Shown one piece after another: positions 1 through 8,636 of a DNA stretch of 64,000 nucleotides. Source of the stretch: Arthrobacter sp. ES3-54. Its GTDB lineage: Bacteria > Actinomycetota > Actinomycetes > Actinomycetales > Micrococcaceae. The notes below the pieces were generated by a model. That model was not told where the DNA came from and made no database searches. It saw only the letters and a list, made by a program, of their open reading frames with translations. The position numbers were made by a program, and so were the translations under genes. The stretch lies in assembly GCF_029504395.1 (NCBI RefSeq), contig NZ_JAQFIF010000004.1, positions 310,001 through 374,000 of the forward strand. The letters run 5' to 3'. The stretch's first letter is position 1. The number at the start of each line of letters is the position of its first letter.

Positions 1-599
1 AGTTCCTTGGCGCCGTTGCCGATCTTGTCCGCGGAGAGTTCCACGGTGCGGGTCCGCTGGGCCAGGTCCTCGGTGTCGGCAACGAGCTGCCTGGCCAGAT
101 CGGCGCGCTCCGCCACGGTGAGGGGAGTGTAGCCGGAGGGCGGGAACAGGTCCTTTTCGGCCCGGTGCCAGCCTGTCCATTCCTGACCGGGTTCAAGGTC
201 GGCCTCGCGGGCATCGAGCTTGGGGTCAAGGTCCCCGAAGGACTCGGCCACCGGCTCAATCCGTTCCCAGTGCATGCGGGTGGCGGCATAGAGCCCGCGG
301 GCCTTCGCCGCGTCTCCGGCGGCGTAGGCCTCCGCAAACGCCTTCGTGCCGTTCACCAGCTGGGTGGTCTGATCTTTTACGTACGCGGAGTACTGCCTTG
401 TGCCGGTGTCCAGGAGCTTCTGGAGCCCGGCGTCGACGGCCTGCGTGCTGGTCACCGGGTTCGATCCCTCGGCTGCGGCCGGGGTCTTTGAGCTGTCCAT
501 GCAGCCGGCCAAAGCCAGCGGGACGGCGGTTGCCACCGCAACCAGGGCAAGCATCTTCCGGACCCGTGGGGCGTTTTTGGGCAAGGGGATACTGGGCAT
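1..599 (-). CDS. efeO: EfeO-like imelysin-family iron-uptake lipoprotein (5' part, cut by window edge)
   Basis: This is the first 199 codons of a leftward gene that runs off the window. It starts at an ATG (597-599) behind an AAAGGA ribosome site. Residues 1-33 form a lipoprotein signal ending LALAGC, with Cys33 as the expected lipidated residue. A helical region follows, containing the imelysin-type motif GWHRAEKDL just after READLEPGQEW. In EfeUOB systems EfeO is the extracytoplasmic component that passes ferric/ferrous iron to the EfeU permease; efeU and efeB would lie outside the window. The iron box at 781-799 in the divergent promoter fits iron control. Family assignment is confident; membership of a complete efeUOB operon is inferred. 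Confidence 0.88.
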   Translation of the reverse strand, partial: MPSIPLPKNAPRVRKMLALVAVATAVPLALAGCMDSSKTPAAAEGSNPVTSTQAVDAGLQKLLDTGTRQYSAYVKDQTTQLVNGTKAFAEAYAAGDAAKARGLYAATRMHWERIEPVAESFGDLDPKLDAREADLEPGQEWTGWHRAEKDLFPPSGYTPLTVAERADLARQLVADTEDLAQRTRTVELSADKIGNGAKE

Positions 600-680
600 G
601 GGTGTTTCCTTTGGTCGGTTGGGGTGGAACGACTGGCGGTTGAGGTGCTGAAGGGTGCGGGGCCACTGGCGTACGGTTCC

Positions 681-700
681 CCCCAGCGACGACGCTGGGG
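681..700. repeat. Perfect 8-bp stem hairpin upstream of efeO
   Basis: CCCCAGCG and CGCTGGGG form a perfect stem around the loop ACGA, in the leader between the divergent efeO and adenylation genes. It is followed at 710-725 by a second palindrome, CTTAGGGGCGCCTAAG, which shares the TTAGG/CCTAA ends of an iron box but has shorter spacing. No U-tract follows on either strand, so a terminator is not indicated. An operator or leader structure is possible. Confidence 0.5.
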
Positions 701-780
701 AAACCCGAACTTAGGGGCGCCTAAGTAAGGAGGATACCCACTCCGGACGATTACGCAAACCTTTCGTGCCGTAATTTGGT

Positions 781-799
781 TTAGGTAAGCCTTATCTAA
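781..799. promoter_or_regulatory. DtxR/IdeR-type iron box
   Basis: The 19-bp palindrome TTAGGTAAGCCTTATCTAA closely matches the actinobacterial DtxR/IdeR consensus (TTAGGTTAGSCTAACCTAA); only the pairs around the GG/CC steps and the centre deviate. It lies 13 bp before the GTG start of the rightward adenylation gene and about 180 bp upstream of efeO. Repression by iron-loaded DtxR/IdeR is inferred for the rightward gene and is plausible for efeO. Confidence 0.82.
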
Positions 800-812
800 T
801 AACATCGTCCGG

Positions 813-3379
813 GTGACCACGCAGCTTGATTTCATGCGGGTGCCCTTCGCCGCCGATCTTGCGAGCTACGGGGACAGCCCTGCCATCCTCACCGAGACAT
901 TTGCCCGACCTACCGGGAGCTGGCGGAGCGCGTCGATGACCTGGCCGTCCGGCTCGGCACCGAGCGGCGCCTCGTCGCGCTGGCCGCAGCCAACGATCTC
1001 GACTCGATCGTCGCCTACCTGGCGGCGTTGGTGGGCGGACATCCACTGATCCTGTTGCCCGAGGACAAACCCGCCGCCTTGGAATCTCTGGTTGCGGCCT
1101 ACGACCCCGACGTCGTCATGCGGCCCGGGGACGGGCGGACCGTGCTGGAGGAACGCCGGCCCGGCACGCGGCACGAGCTCCATCCGGACCTGGCGCTCCT
1201 GCTCAGCACGTCCGGATCCACGGGCTCACCCAAACTCGTCCGCCTCTCGCACGCGAGCCTGCAGTCCAACGCCGAGTCGATTGCGGAGTACCTGACGATC
1301 GGCCCGGATGACCGCGCAGCGACGACCCTGCCCATGTCCTACTGCTACGGCTTGTCGGTGATCAACAGCTACCTGCTCCGCGGTGCCGGCCTTGTTCTCA
1401 CCGACCTTTCCGTGGTTGATCCCTGCTTTTGGGACCTTTTCCGACGCCGCGGGGCCACGTCGCTGGCGGCCGTGCCGTACACCTTTGAACTGCTGGAGCG
1501 GGTCGGGTTCGCGGAAATGGACCTGCCCAGCTTGCGCTACATCACCCAGGCCGGGGGCAGGCTGGCGCCGGAATCGGTGGGGAAATACGCGGAACTGGGC
1601 CGCCGGAACGGCTGGGAATTCTTCGTGATGTATGGCCAGACCGAGGCGACGGCCCGGATGGCGTACCTCCCGCCGGAGCTGTCGGCCGAAGTTCCGGGCG
1701 CTGTGGGCATTCCGGTGCCCGGTGGATCGTTCCGCATCGACCCCGTGCCCGGGCTGGAGGATGGCGAACTTGTCTACGCCGGCCCCAACGTCATGCTCGG
1801 CTATGCCGAGAGCCCGGCGGACCTCGCCGTGGGCCGGACCATCACCGAACTCCGCACCGGCGATCTCGCCCGGCGACACCCGGCAGGCGTCTACGAGGTG
1901 GTGGGCCGGCGCAGTCGGTTCGTCAAGATCGTGGGACTACGTGTTGACCTGGGACAGGTGGAGCGGCTCCTGGCGGACCTCGGGGTGCAGGCGGCCAGCG
2001 CAGGGACCGACGACGGCGTCGTTGTCGCCGTTGAAGGCGACCATGACGCGCAGCTACTGGCCAAGGTGCTCGCCCAGGGTATGGGACTGCCGCGCGCGGC
2101 TCTGGAGGTACACGCCGTCGAGCATCTCCCGCGCCTGGCCACGGGCAAACTGGACTACCCGGCCATCCTGGCCCTGTCCGGGCCGAAAACAGGGCCAGCA
2201 CCTGAGCCCGCGGCCGAAAGCGGCGCGCCGGACAGCGTCCGGAAGATCTTCGAGGACGCCCTGGAGTGCGCCGAGATCGGCGACGGCGACACCTTCGTAT
2301 CCCTGGGCGGGGACTCCCTGTCCTACGTGGCCGCCTCGGTCCGGCTGGAACAAGCCCTGGGCCATCTCCCGCCGGACTGGCACGTGACTCCGGTTCGGGA
2401 CCTGGAGCCAACGCCCCGCACCGCGCCGGTCCGGAAGCGGCGACGGTTCTTCGCGCCGGTGGAAACGAGCATCGTCCTGCGGGCCGTGGGGATCGTCCTG
2501 ATCGTTAGCACCCACGTTGGCCTGTTCAGTTGGCAGGGTGCGGCCCACGTGCTCATGGCCGTGGCCGGCTACAACTTCGCACGCTTCCAGCTCTCCGGGC
2601 CAAGGGTGCCGCGGCTGCGGCGCCAGCTGGCCAGCGTGGCAAGAATCGTGGTGCCGAGCATGGCGTTCATCGCGGTGGCCTACCTGATCACCGATAACTA
2701 CGCGCCTGCCAATATCCTGCTGCTCAACGCCGTCCTCGGGCCGGAGGCGGTGACCACCCAGTGGCACTTCTGGTTCATCGAAATTCTTGTCTACCTGCTG
2801 GTGGGGGCGACGGCGTTGCTGGCCATTCCGTGGGCGGACCGCGCCGAGCGGCGCTTCCCCTTGCTCTTTCCGCTGGTGCTGACCGGCGCGGGGCTCCTGA
2901 CCCGCTATGAGCTGGTGCATCCTGGAGTGCCGCACACGGCGCCTGCGCTCTGGCTCTTCGCCTTGGGTTGGGCCATTGCGCGGTCCCGGACCGTAGCCCA
3001 GCGTTGCATTGTCTCGGTCATTGCGGCACTGACTGTTCCGGGATTCTTCGAGAACCCGGGCCGGGAGTGCACGCTCCTTGTCGGAATCCTGCTGCTCATC
3101 TGGCTGCCCAGCGTCCCGGTGCCCAGGGGCCTTCGCCGCCTCATTATGGTGCTGGCCAGCGCCTCCCTCTACGCGTACCTGGTCCACTGGGTGGTCTACC
3201 CGCCGCTGGCCGGGACCAGCACCGTGCTGGCCGTCGCAGTCTCACTCGCCGTGGGAGTAGCCTACTGGGCGCTCTGCATGCGGGTGGTGGGCGCAGTCAG
3301 CCGACGGCGGGCACGCACTGTCGGCCGCATTCCCGCGCTCGCAGCCAGCATCAAGCCAGGCTCTTGCCCAGAAACGTGA
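813..3379 (+). pseudogene. Adenylation-carrier-acyltransferase fusion protein, frameshifted near codon 28
   Basis: The intact product would be about 855 residues. The GTG at 813 opens a frame that matches the beginning of an AMP-forming ligase (DLASYGDSPAILTE). At about 891-908 the coding sense moves to another frame, consistent with loss of one base, and continues as TYRELAERVDDLAVRLG to 3379. The second frame holds an AMP-binding core (STSGSTGSPK, YGQTEA, TGDLARR, late Lys in ATGKLDY), a carrier domain with the phosphopantetheine serine in LGGDSLSY, and a carboxy-terminal multi-spanning acyltransferase-3-like domain (VSTHVGLFSWQG). This layout suggests activation, tethering and transfer of an acyl or amino-acid unit. 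The iron box suggests a siderophore-related or iron-stress role, but the substrate is unknown. The shift could be a sequencing error or a real inactivation. Confidence 0.72.
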
Positions 3380-4199
3380 GGACATCCGGGAGGATGGAGC
3401 GCCAGTAGCCGCTGTCGTGGCCGCCAGCCTGGAAGCCTCCCTCATGTGCGCCCGGAAGGTCCTTCACATAGTCCTGGACACTGAAGAGCAGGTTGTCCGC
3501 CGTGCCGCAGTCGATTCGCTTCGGCAGCGCCTCCAGCTCCGGGCGCAGGGCAAAGATATCGTTTGCCGCAAAGTCCGCGGCGCTGTCGAAGTTGTCGGAC
3601 CGGCCGGCGTCGTACAGGCTCCAGACTGCGGGACTCATCGCGGCGACGGCGCGGAGACCGGGGACGCGGTGCTGGGAGGCCAGGAGCAGGGCGCCGAAGC
3701 CGCCCATCGACAGGCCGAACACGGCGAGCCTGCCGGTGTCGAGTCCCTGGCGGGCCAGCAGGGGGACGAATTCCTCCACCAGCATGGACTGCGTGTCGGT
3801 TCCGGATTCCCGGCGATGCCACCACGTTTCGCCTCCGTCGATGGCAGCGATCGCGAATGGCGTCCCCCCACGGGCCACATGCCCGGCCAGGACGCCGCCC
3901 GCGTCCAGTTCATCGAAGACCATGCGGTGGTCCGCGCCCGTGCCATGCAGGAACAGGGCAACGGGCAGGGGGCCGGAAGGGCCGCCCCCGCTGGATCCGG
4001 GCACGGCCAGTGACCAGCCCGTGGGTTCCTGCGGCCGGAACCGCGAAGTGAAGCTGCCGCTGCGCATGGCGATGGGCGGGGCTGGTGGTGCCGCCTGGCC
4101 GGACGTGTCCGGGCCGGCGCACCCCGCGACCGACGCCGCCGCCACGGCGCCGGCTCCGAGCCCCAGGAGTCGGCGTCGGGAAAATCCGGGTGATCCCAT
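3351..4199 (-). CDS. Secreted alpha/beta-hydrolase esterase, Tat-type lipoprotein
   Basis: The product is 282 residues from the ATG at 4197-4199, chosen because the twin-arginine signal (SRRRLLGLGAG) begins there and ends in the lipobox VAGC at about Cys27. The body is an esterase-D/antigen-85-like hydrolase, with an oxyanion-side FLHGTG segment, nucleophile elbow GLSMGG (Ser near 164) and catalytic-type His in GGHDSGYW near the C-terminus. The last 29 bases overlap tail-to-tail with the adenylation gene. The fold also occurs in siderophore esterases, and the neighbour is iron-boxed, but no specific substrate can be read from the sequence. Confidence 0.75.
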   Translation of the reverse strand: MGSPGFSRRRLLGLGAGAVAAASVAGCAGPDTSGQAAPPAPPIAMRSGSFTSRFRPQEPTGWSLAVPGSSGGGPSGPLPVALFLHGTGADHRMVFDELDAGGVLAGHVARGGTPFAIAAIDGGETWWHRRESGTDTQSMLVEEFVPLLARQGLDTGRLAVFGLSMGGFGALLLASQHRVPGLRAVAAMSPAVWSLYDAGRSDNFDSAADFAANDIFALRPELEALPKRIDCGTADNLLFSVQDYVKDLPGAHEGGFQAGGHDSGYWRSILPDVLTFLGKSLA

Positions 4200-4347
4200 G
4201 GCCCGATCATAGGCCCGACGTGGCGGTGCGGGAGCCGATGCCATGCGGGCGGCGGCTCAATTTGGCCCCGGCACACTCCGGCAACAGTTCGGCTACGAAT
4301 CCGGGGCAGCAGTGGGCATCGACTGCTGTACCAGCGACACTGACGGC

Positions 4348-4836
4348 ATGGCTTTCCACCTGAAGGACCGTGACCGGCGTCCCGCGATCTATGCCACGGT
4401 CGGCGCTCTGGTACTGGTTGCCTCGATATCGGGGTGCTCGTCCACCACGGGCGGGGAGCCGCCGTGTCTCCCGCCCGCCTATTCGCTGACCCCGACCGAA
4501 GCCAAACCGGGGCAAAGCGTCACAGTGGCAGCGCCGGACGCCGGGTGCAATCCCCGCTACGGCACGAACGCCAGAATCCAGGTGAGCGTCATCGACGCAA
4601 CAGGTGCGGAAGTCGTCAACACCACGTCCGCCATGAACGACGCCGGTGGGTTCACCTACACGTTTGTCGTGCCCGCCCGGACAGCCCTAGGGGATGCCGC
4701 GGTAACCGCCATGCCTTACAACATTGACTGGTGCGATGACACCGGCAGGAATAACCGCGCGGCGGGTGCACGGGAGGTCCCTTTCGTGCGGGTGTCGTGT
4801 GCGGTGCCTGTGAAGCCCCTAACCATCACCCGCTAA
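4348..4836 (+). CDS. Putative lipoprotein of unknown function
   Basis: The 162-residue product starts at the ATG at 4348, which places a signal peptide (IYATVGALVLVASISGC) directly before a lipobox cysteine. The mature part has an Ig-like/beta-sandwich flavour (SLTPTEAKPGQSVTVAAPDAGC, GFTYTFVVPA) and several cysteines that could pair after export. It is likely anchored to the outer face of the membrane. No specific family was recognised. An upstream in-frame start at 4243 exists but would bury the signal peptide. Confidence 0.65.
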   Translation: MAFHLKDRDRRPAIYATVGALVLVASISGCSSTTGGEPPCLPPAYSLTPTEAKPGQSVTVAAPDAGCNPRYGTNARIQVSVIDATGAEVVNTTSAMNDAGGFTYTFVVPARTALGDAAVTAMPYNIDWCDDTGRNNRAAGAREVPFVRVSCAVPVKPLTITR

Positions 4837-4901
4837 GGGCCACATGTACCGGTAGCCGTCCAACGGCCCGTCCGAACCCGGACAATGTACCGTGGAGGCC
4901 A

Positions 4902-5690
4902 ATGACTCTTTCTGAAGAACTTCTTATGGCCTACGACCAGCAACTCCGAACGGATGCCGAGACACCCAGTGCCATCGCCGTTGAGCGGCTCGGCCCGCTG
5001 CGTCTGGTGACCTTTGCGGGCGGCCGAGGCTTCGTGACTTATCAGGACCTCGATGGGGCAAGCGCCCGGACGATCGCGCATTGGGTGGTCGAAGCGCTCG
5101 CGTATTACCGCAGCAATCCGGCAATCGTGCGGGTTGAGTGGAAAACCCGCGGCCACGATCACGCGCCTGGACTCCATGACGCATTGCTCGACAACGGGTT
5201 TGAGCCGGATGAGACCGAGTCGGTCATGATCGGGCCGGCCAGCGCGTTGAATGTGGATGTGCAGCTCCCGTCCGGCATCAGTCTGCGGCGGATGACCGAA
5301 GAACGGGACATTCGCGCCATGAGCGCCATGCAGGACGAGGTTTTCGGCACGGACGTCTCCGAGGGCAATGCCGACGCAATCCTGCGTCGTGTGGCCCTGG
5401 ACGACGGTATGGAACTGTGGGTTGCCGAACACGACGGGGCGATTGTGAGTGCGGGCCGCCTCGAGCCGGTACCGGACACCGATTTCGCGGGCATCTGGGG
5501 CGGGGCAACGCGTGCAGAATGGCGTGGCCTGGGTATTTATCGGGCCCTCACGGCGGCCCGGGCTCGAGCCGCGCTAACGCTCGGCAAGCAACTCATTCAC
5601 AGCGACTCGACAGAATATTCGCGACCGATTCTGGAACGCTACGGCTTGCACCAGGTGTCAACAACCACCGCCTACCGCTGGCGGCGCTAA
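4902..5690 (+). CDS. GNAT-family N-acetyltransferase
   Basis: The product is 262 residues from an ATG with a good GGAGG site 5 bases upstream. The C-terminal half is a GNAT fold: beta strands around WVAEHDGAIVSAGRLEPV, then the acetyl-CoA loop region TRAEWRGLGIYRALTAARARAAL, in a degenerate R-x-x-G-x-G/A form, and a terminal YGLHQVSTTTAYRW strand. The N-terminal half is a poorly conserved first GNAT-like domain. The natural C-terminus overlaps 98 bases of the antisense 3' end of the neighbouring exporter gene. Substrate unknown. Confidence 0.75.
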   Translation: MTLSEELLMAYDQQLRTDAETPSAIAVERLGPLRLVTFAGGRGFVTYQDLDGASARTIAHWVVEALAYYRSNPAIVRVEWKTRGHDHAPGLHDALLDNGFEPDETESVMIGPASALNVDVQLPSGISLRRMTEERDIRAMSAMQDEVFGTDVSEGNADAILRRVALDDGMELWVAEHDGAIVSAGRLEPVPDTDFAGIWGGATRAEWRGLGIYRALTAARARAALTLGKQLIHSDSTEYSRPILERYGLHQVSTTTAYRWRR

Positions 5691-6699
5691 CGGCCCGAGC
5701 ACGTCCGCCGGGATTGTTGTCCAGGGCCGCGGCCAGGGGAGTCAGCGCCACGGCCGGGACGCAGGCGAGGCCGGCGAGGATCCTGGTCTTCCCGATGCCG
5801 AGTTGGCCCAGGATGGCCGGCGCGGCGAAGGACGCGGCAAGCCCGCCCAGGGCGGCGAAGGTGCTCAGTAGCGCGAAGACGGCGGGGCTCAGTCCCAGGA
5901 CGTCGAGGGCGTATACCGCGGTGGCGGCGCTGCCGAACATGGTGGCTGCGTTGAGAATCATCCCGGACAGGAACAGAGCCCGGAGTGCCGGCTGGTGAAT
6001 GGTGAACGACAATCCTGCCCGGGCCGCAGTCCAAAATGCCTCCTGACTCCGGAGTGGCTTGATGTCCTCGTCGAGCTGAATGCTCGTGAGGAGCAGCGCG
6101 GACAGGGCGTAGGAGATCCCGGCGGCCACCAGGACGAACGGCGCGGCGACGGCGCTGAGGAGCGCCCCGGTTAGGGACGGAGAGCCGACGGCGACCGCGC
6201 TGGCGGCCGTCTGCAGCCGGGCATGCGCGTCGCTGATCTGTTCCCGCCCCACCACGGAAGGGACGAAGGCTCCGTGGGCGGTGGTGAAAACGACGTCGGC
6301 AACGCTGATCAGCGCCACGCAGGCCAGCAGCTGCCCCAGCGTCATGACGCCGCCAACAAAGGCTGCCGGAACGCTCAGGACCACCAACGCCCGGACCGCG
6401 TCCGCTGTGATCATCAGCCGGCGCCGGCGGAGTCGGTCCACCCAGACGCCGATCGGCAGGCCCAGGACAAGGAAGGCACTCATGCCCAGGGCGTTGATGA
6501 TTCCCACCTCCATTGCACCGGCACCGAGCAGGGAGACAGCAATGATCGGGATCACCACCCGGCTTGCTTCGTCCCCGATGCCCTCGAACGCGGCGGCTAT
6601 CCATAACCTCCGGAACGCAACCAGCCGCAACAGCGGTTTTTTGACCGTCTTGACCGTCGGCCGGGGGTTGGTGTTCGCATTTCGCCGCTGTAAGGACAT
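5593..6699 (-). CDS. MFS transporter with truncated, replaced C-terminus
   Basis: The 368-residue product belongs to the MFS_3/tetracycline-type drug exporters. It has the loop-2/3 motif GLPIGVWVDRLRRRRLMI and the amino-terminal segment FRRLWIAAAFEGIGDEASRVVIPI. Transporter-like sequence ends at about LAAALDNNPGG (near 5700). The last 36 residues are simply the antisense of the GNAT gene and have no hydrophobic segment, leaving about ten membrane spans instead of twelve. The ATG at 6697-6699 is one base from a palindromic operator, and no clear ribosome site is seen, so a leaderless or upstream start is possible. The gene may be non-functional. Confidence 0.65.
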   Translation of the reverse strand: MSLQRRNANTNPRPTVKTVKKPLLRLVAFRRLWIAAAFEGIGDEASRVVIPIIAVSLLGAGAMEVGIINALGMSAFLVLGLPIGVWVDRLRRRRLMITADAVRALVVLSVPAAFVGGVMTLGQLLACVALISVADVVFTTAHGAFVPSVVGREQISDAHARLQTAASAVAVGSPSLTGALLSAVAAPFVLVAAGISYALSALLLTSIQLDEDIKPLRSQEAFWTAARAGLSFTIHQPALRALFLSGMILNAATMFGSAATAVYALDVLGLSPAVFALLSTFAALGGLAASFAAPAILGQLGIGKTRILAGLACVPAVALTPLAAALDNNPGGRARAVSAASGRRWLLTPGASRSVPESVANILSSRCE

Positions 6700-6700
6700 A

Positions 6701-6730
6701 CCTGACAACTTGTCAGGAACTGCCTGACAA
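6701..6730. promoter_or_regulatory. Triple half-site operator between the divergent MFS and zinc-finger genes
   Basis: CCTGACAA at 6701-6708, TTGTCAGG at 6710-6717 and CCTGACAA at 6723-6730 form a perfect 8+1+8 palindrome plus a third half-site, which also pairs with the middle one across a 5-base spacer. The cluster directly abuts the MFS start and lies about 50 bases before the zinc-finger/HTH gene. It is a strong candidate binding site for a dimeric regulator; which protein binds is unknown. Confidence 0.65.
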
Positions 6731-6779
6731 ATCAACTATGCTGACACTGCTAGGCGATCAGTCTTAAAAGGAGAATGCC

Positions 6780-7133
6780 GTGGAACTGGAACCGCCGCTG
6801 GCCGGCCCGCTGATGTGCAGCTTCTGCGCGAGACCGGCCAACACCTCCCGACGCCTCGTGGCAGGTCCTGGCGTTGCCATCTGTAAGGACTGTGCCGAGG
6901 CGTCCGTGATGCTGTTCAGCAGCACGGAGGTCTCTCCGGCGGCGGCCCTTTGGGCGAGAATGACCGATGATGAACTGCTGGACCACCCGCCGGAAATCGC
7001 CGCCGTCGCCTCACAAGTCGAAGACCGGTTGAGGGCCTGGGTGGGGACCGCGCGTCAAAGGCGAATCAGCTGGGCGCGCATTGGCGCGGCGCTGGGTATG
7101 ACGCGGCAATCAGCGTGGGAACGTTTTTCCTAG
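6780..7133 (+). CDS. ClpX-type C4 zinc-finger protein with C-terminal helix-turn-helix
   Basis: The product is 117 residues from a GTG with an AAGGAG site 7 bases upstream. Cys13, Cys16, Cys35 and Cys38 form a CxxC-x18-CxxC zinc finger of the kind found at the N-terminus of ClpX, but no AAA domain follows. The last 26 residues (ISWARIGAALGMTRQSAWERF) are a helix-turn-helix. The zinc finger may mediate protein contacts and the HTH DNA contacts. The gene is divergent from the MFS exporter across a palindromic operator, so local regulation is a reasonable inference. It overlaps the AAA ATPase by 4 bases, tail to tail. Confidence 0.7.
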   Translation: MELEPPLAGPLMCSFCARPANTSRRLVAGPGVAICKDCAEASVMLFSSTEVSPAAALWARMTDDELLDHPPEIAAVASQVEDRLRAWVGTARQRRISWARIGAALGMTRQSAWERFS

Positions 7134-8572
7134 CCGCCGTAATGAAAGGTTCCCGGCGGCCCGGGGAACGGGCCTCCATTGCCCTCAGCGTCGCCCCCGG
7201 CGCCGCTGCCGAGGAGGCTCCGGGTGAGGGCGGCGCTGTCGGCCATCAGGTCTTCCACAGCCTTCGCCAAATGATTGTCCGCGACCGGCACACCTTCTAA
7301 TGCGCCGGCGACGACCGCCCGGCGGACGAGTTCGCGTGCGAATGAGGCCGTGGTGCCGTCGGTGCGGGCGGCGGCATCTTCAATCGCGTGCGGGCTGAAA
7401 GGGATACCGCGGGCATACAGCCTGATCAGCGAGACCCGCTCCGGCTGAGCCGGCAGGGGAATTTCCACGGCCAGGTCCACACGTCCAGGACGCTGGGCCA
7501 GGGCGCGTTCAAGCATGTCCACCCGGTTGGTGGTGAGGACGAACGCGACGTCGGCGTCGCTGGCCAATCCGTCCATGGCGTCCAGCACCTCGAACAGCAG
7601 CGGCTGGGGTCCGTGCCCGAAGCTGCGGTCCTCGGCGATGAGATCGCAGTCCTCAAGAACGACGATGGAGGGCTGCAGAGCCCTGGCCATGGCAGCGGCT
7701 TCTGAGATCCTGGCGAGCGATCCCCCCGAAAGAAGGATTGCTGTGACACCGTCGCTGCGACTCAACAAATACCGCACCGTGTGGGTCTTGCCGGTCCCCG
7801 GCCTGCCATAGAGCAGGACGCCGCGTTTGAGGTGCTGGCCGTACTTGTTGAGGGATTCCCGGTGCTCGGCGATGCCTAAGGTGTGGTCCGACACTTTCTC
7901 CAGCAGGCCATCCGGCAGGATGACATCGGACGCGGCAAGGGCCGGCCGGGCGTGGAAGGTCACCCCGGCCGCGCTGGGACCATACTCGCCCATCACCAAG
8001 GAAATGACCTGCCCCTTGAGCACGCTGCGGTGCTGCATCCGCCGGCGGAACTCCGAGAGGAAGTGTGCGGCCTTATCGGTCGCGCCGGCCAAAACTTCAA
8101 GGGAAGCGGACTGCCGGCCATACCGGGGGTTGGCGTCCCGCTGCAGCACTGCGATTGGACTGCCGTCGTGGCTGAATAGCCACAGTCCCAGTGCCACGGC
8201 CTGCCGCTGTTGGTCCGGCCCGACAGCGAGGTTGGTGTAGTCCGGCTGGGAAAGGGGGTATTGGGGAAACAATTGGGACTGCTGCAACATGTCGCTCAGC
8301 GAATTATGGTGCCTTTGGTCTCCGCCGCCGATGCCGACGTGCCGGAACTCGGGGTCCTCTGCGGCAAGTTCTTCCATCAGGATGTCCGCGTCCACGAACC
8401 GGTGCGGCGGAATCTCCTCAACCACCACGGCAACTGATTCTGCCTGGACCGCCAAGTGGTCAGTGAGCGTGGTCAGCAGCTGGGTTCCGGGTTGCACCCG
8501 ATGCTGCCCGGACTGTGCAAGCTCCACCAGCCGCGCGAAATTGTCGATGAACTTCCCCAAATTTTCATCCAT
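7130..8572 (-). CDS. AAA-family ATPase with unassigned N-terminal half
   Basis: The product is 480 residues. The C-terminal half is a single AAA module: Walker A GRPGTGKTH at 256-264, Walker B IVVLED at 303-308, sensor-1 Asn in LTTNR at 346-350 and arginine-finger-like RPGRVD at 361-366. The N-terminal 230 residues are soluble and contain no motif I recognise; presumably they bind the target. A low-complexity GSGAGGDAEGNGGPFPGPPG tail ends the protein. It is cytoplasmic, with no signal or membrane segment. The motor is clear but the client is unknown. Confidence 0.75.
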   Translation of the reverse strand: MDENLGKFIDNFARLVELAQSGQHRVQPGTQLLTTLTDHLAVQAESVAVVVEEIPPHRFVDADILMEELAAEDPEFRHVGIGGGDQRHHNSLSDMLQQSQLFPQYPLSQPDYTNLAVGPDQQRQAVALGLWLFSHDGSPIAVLQRDANPRYGRQSASLEVLAGATDKAAHFLSEFRRRMQHRSVLKGQVISLVMGEYGPSAAGVTFHARPALAASDVILPDGLLEKVSDHTLGIAEHRESLNKYGQHLKRGVLLYGRPGTGKTHTVRYLLSRSDGVTAILLSGGSLARISEAAAMARALQPSIVVLEDCDLIAEDRSFGHGPQPLLFEVLDAMDGLASDADVAFVLTTNRVDMLERALAQRPGRVDLAVEIPLPAQPERVSLIRLYARGIPFSPHAIEDAAARTDGTTASFARELVRRAVVAGALEGVPVADNHLAKAVEDLMADSAALTRSLLGSGAGGDAEGNGGPFPGPPGTFHYGG

Positions 8573-8636
8573 GGGCTGACCCTACCAGCGCCGCAGTCGG
8601 GTGCTGAGGCATACGGGAGACGGGCGGACGGAAGTG

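Noticed and set aside
2054..3187. Long minus-strand frame (377 codons) under the adenylation gene
   Set aside because: It is antisense to well-conserved domains and has a charged, low-hydrophobicity composition typical of shadow frames in high-GC DNA.
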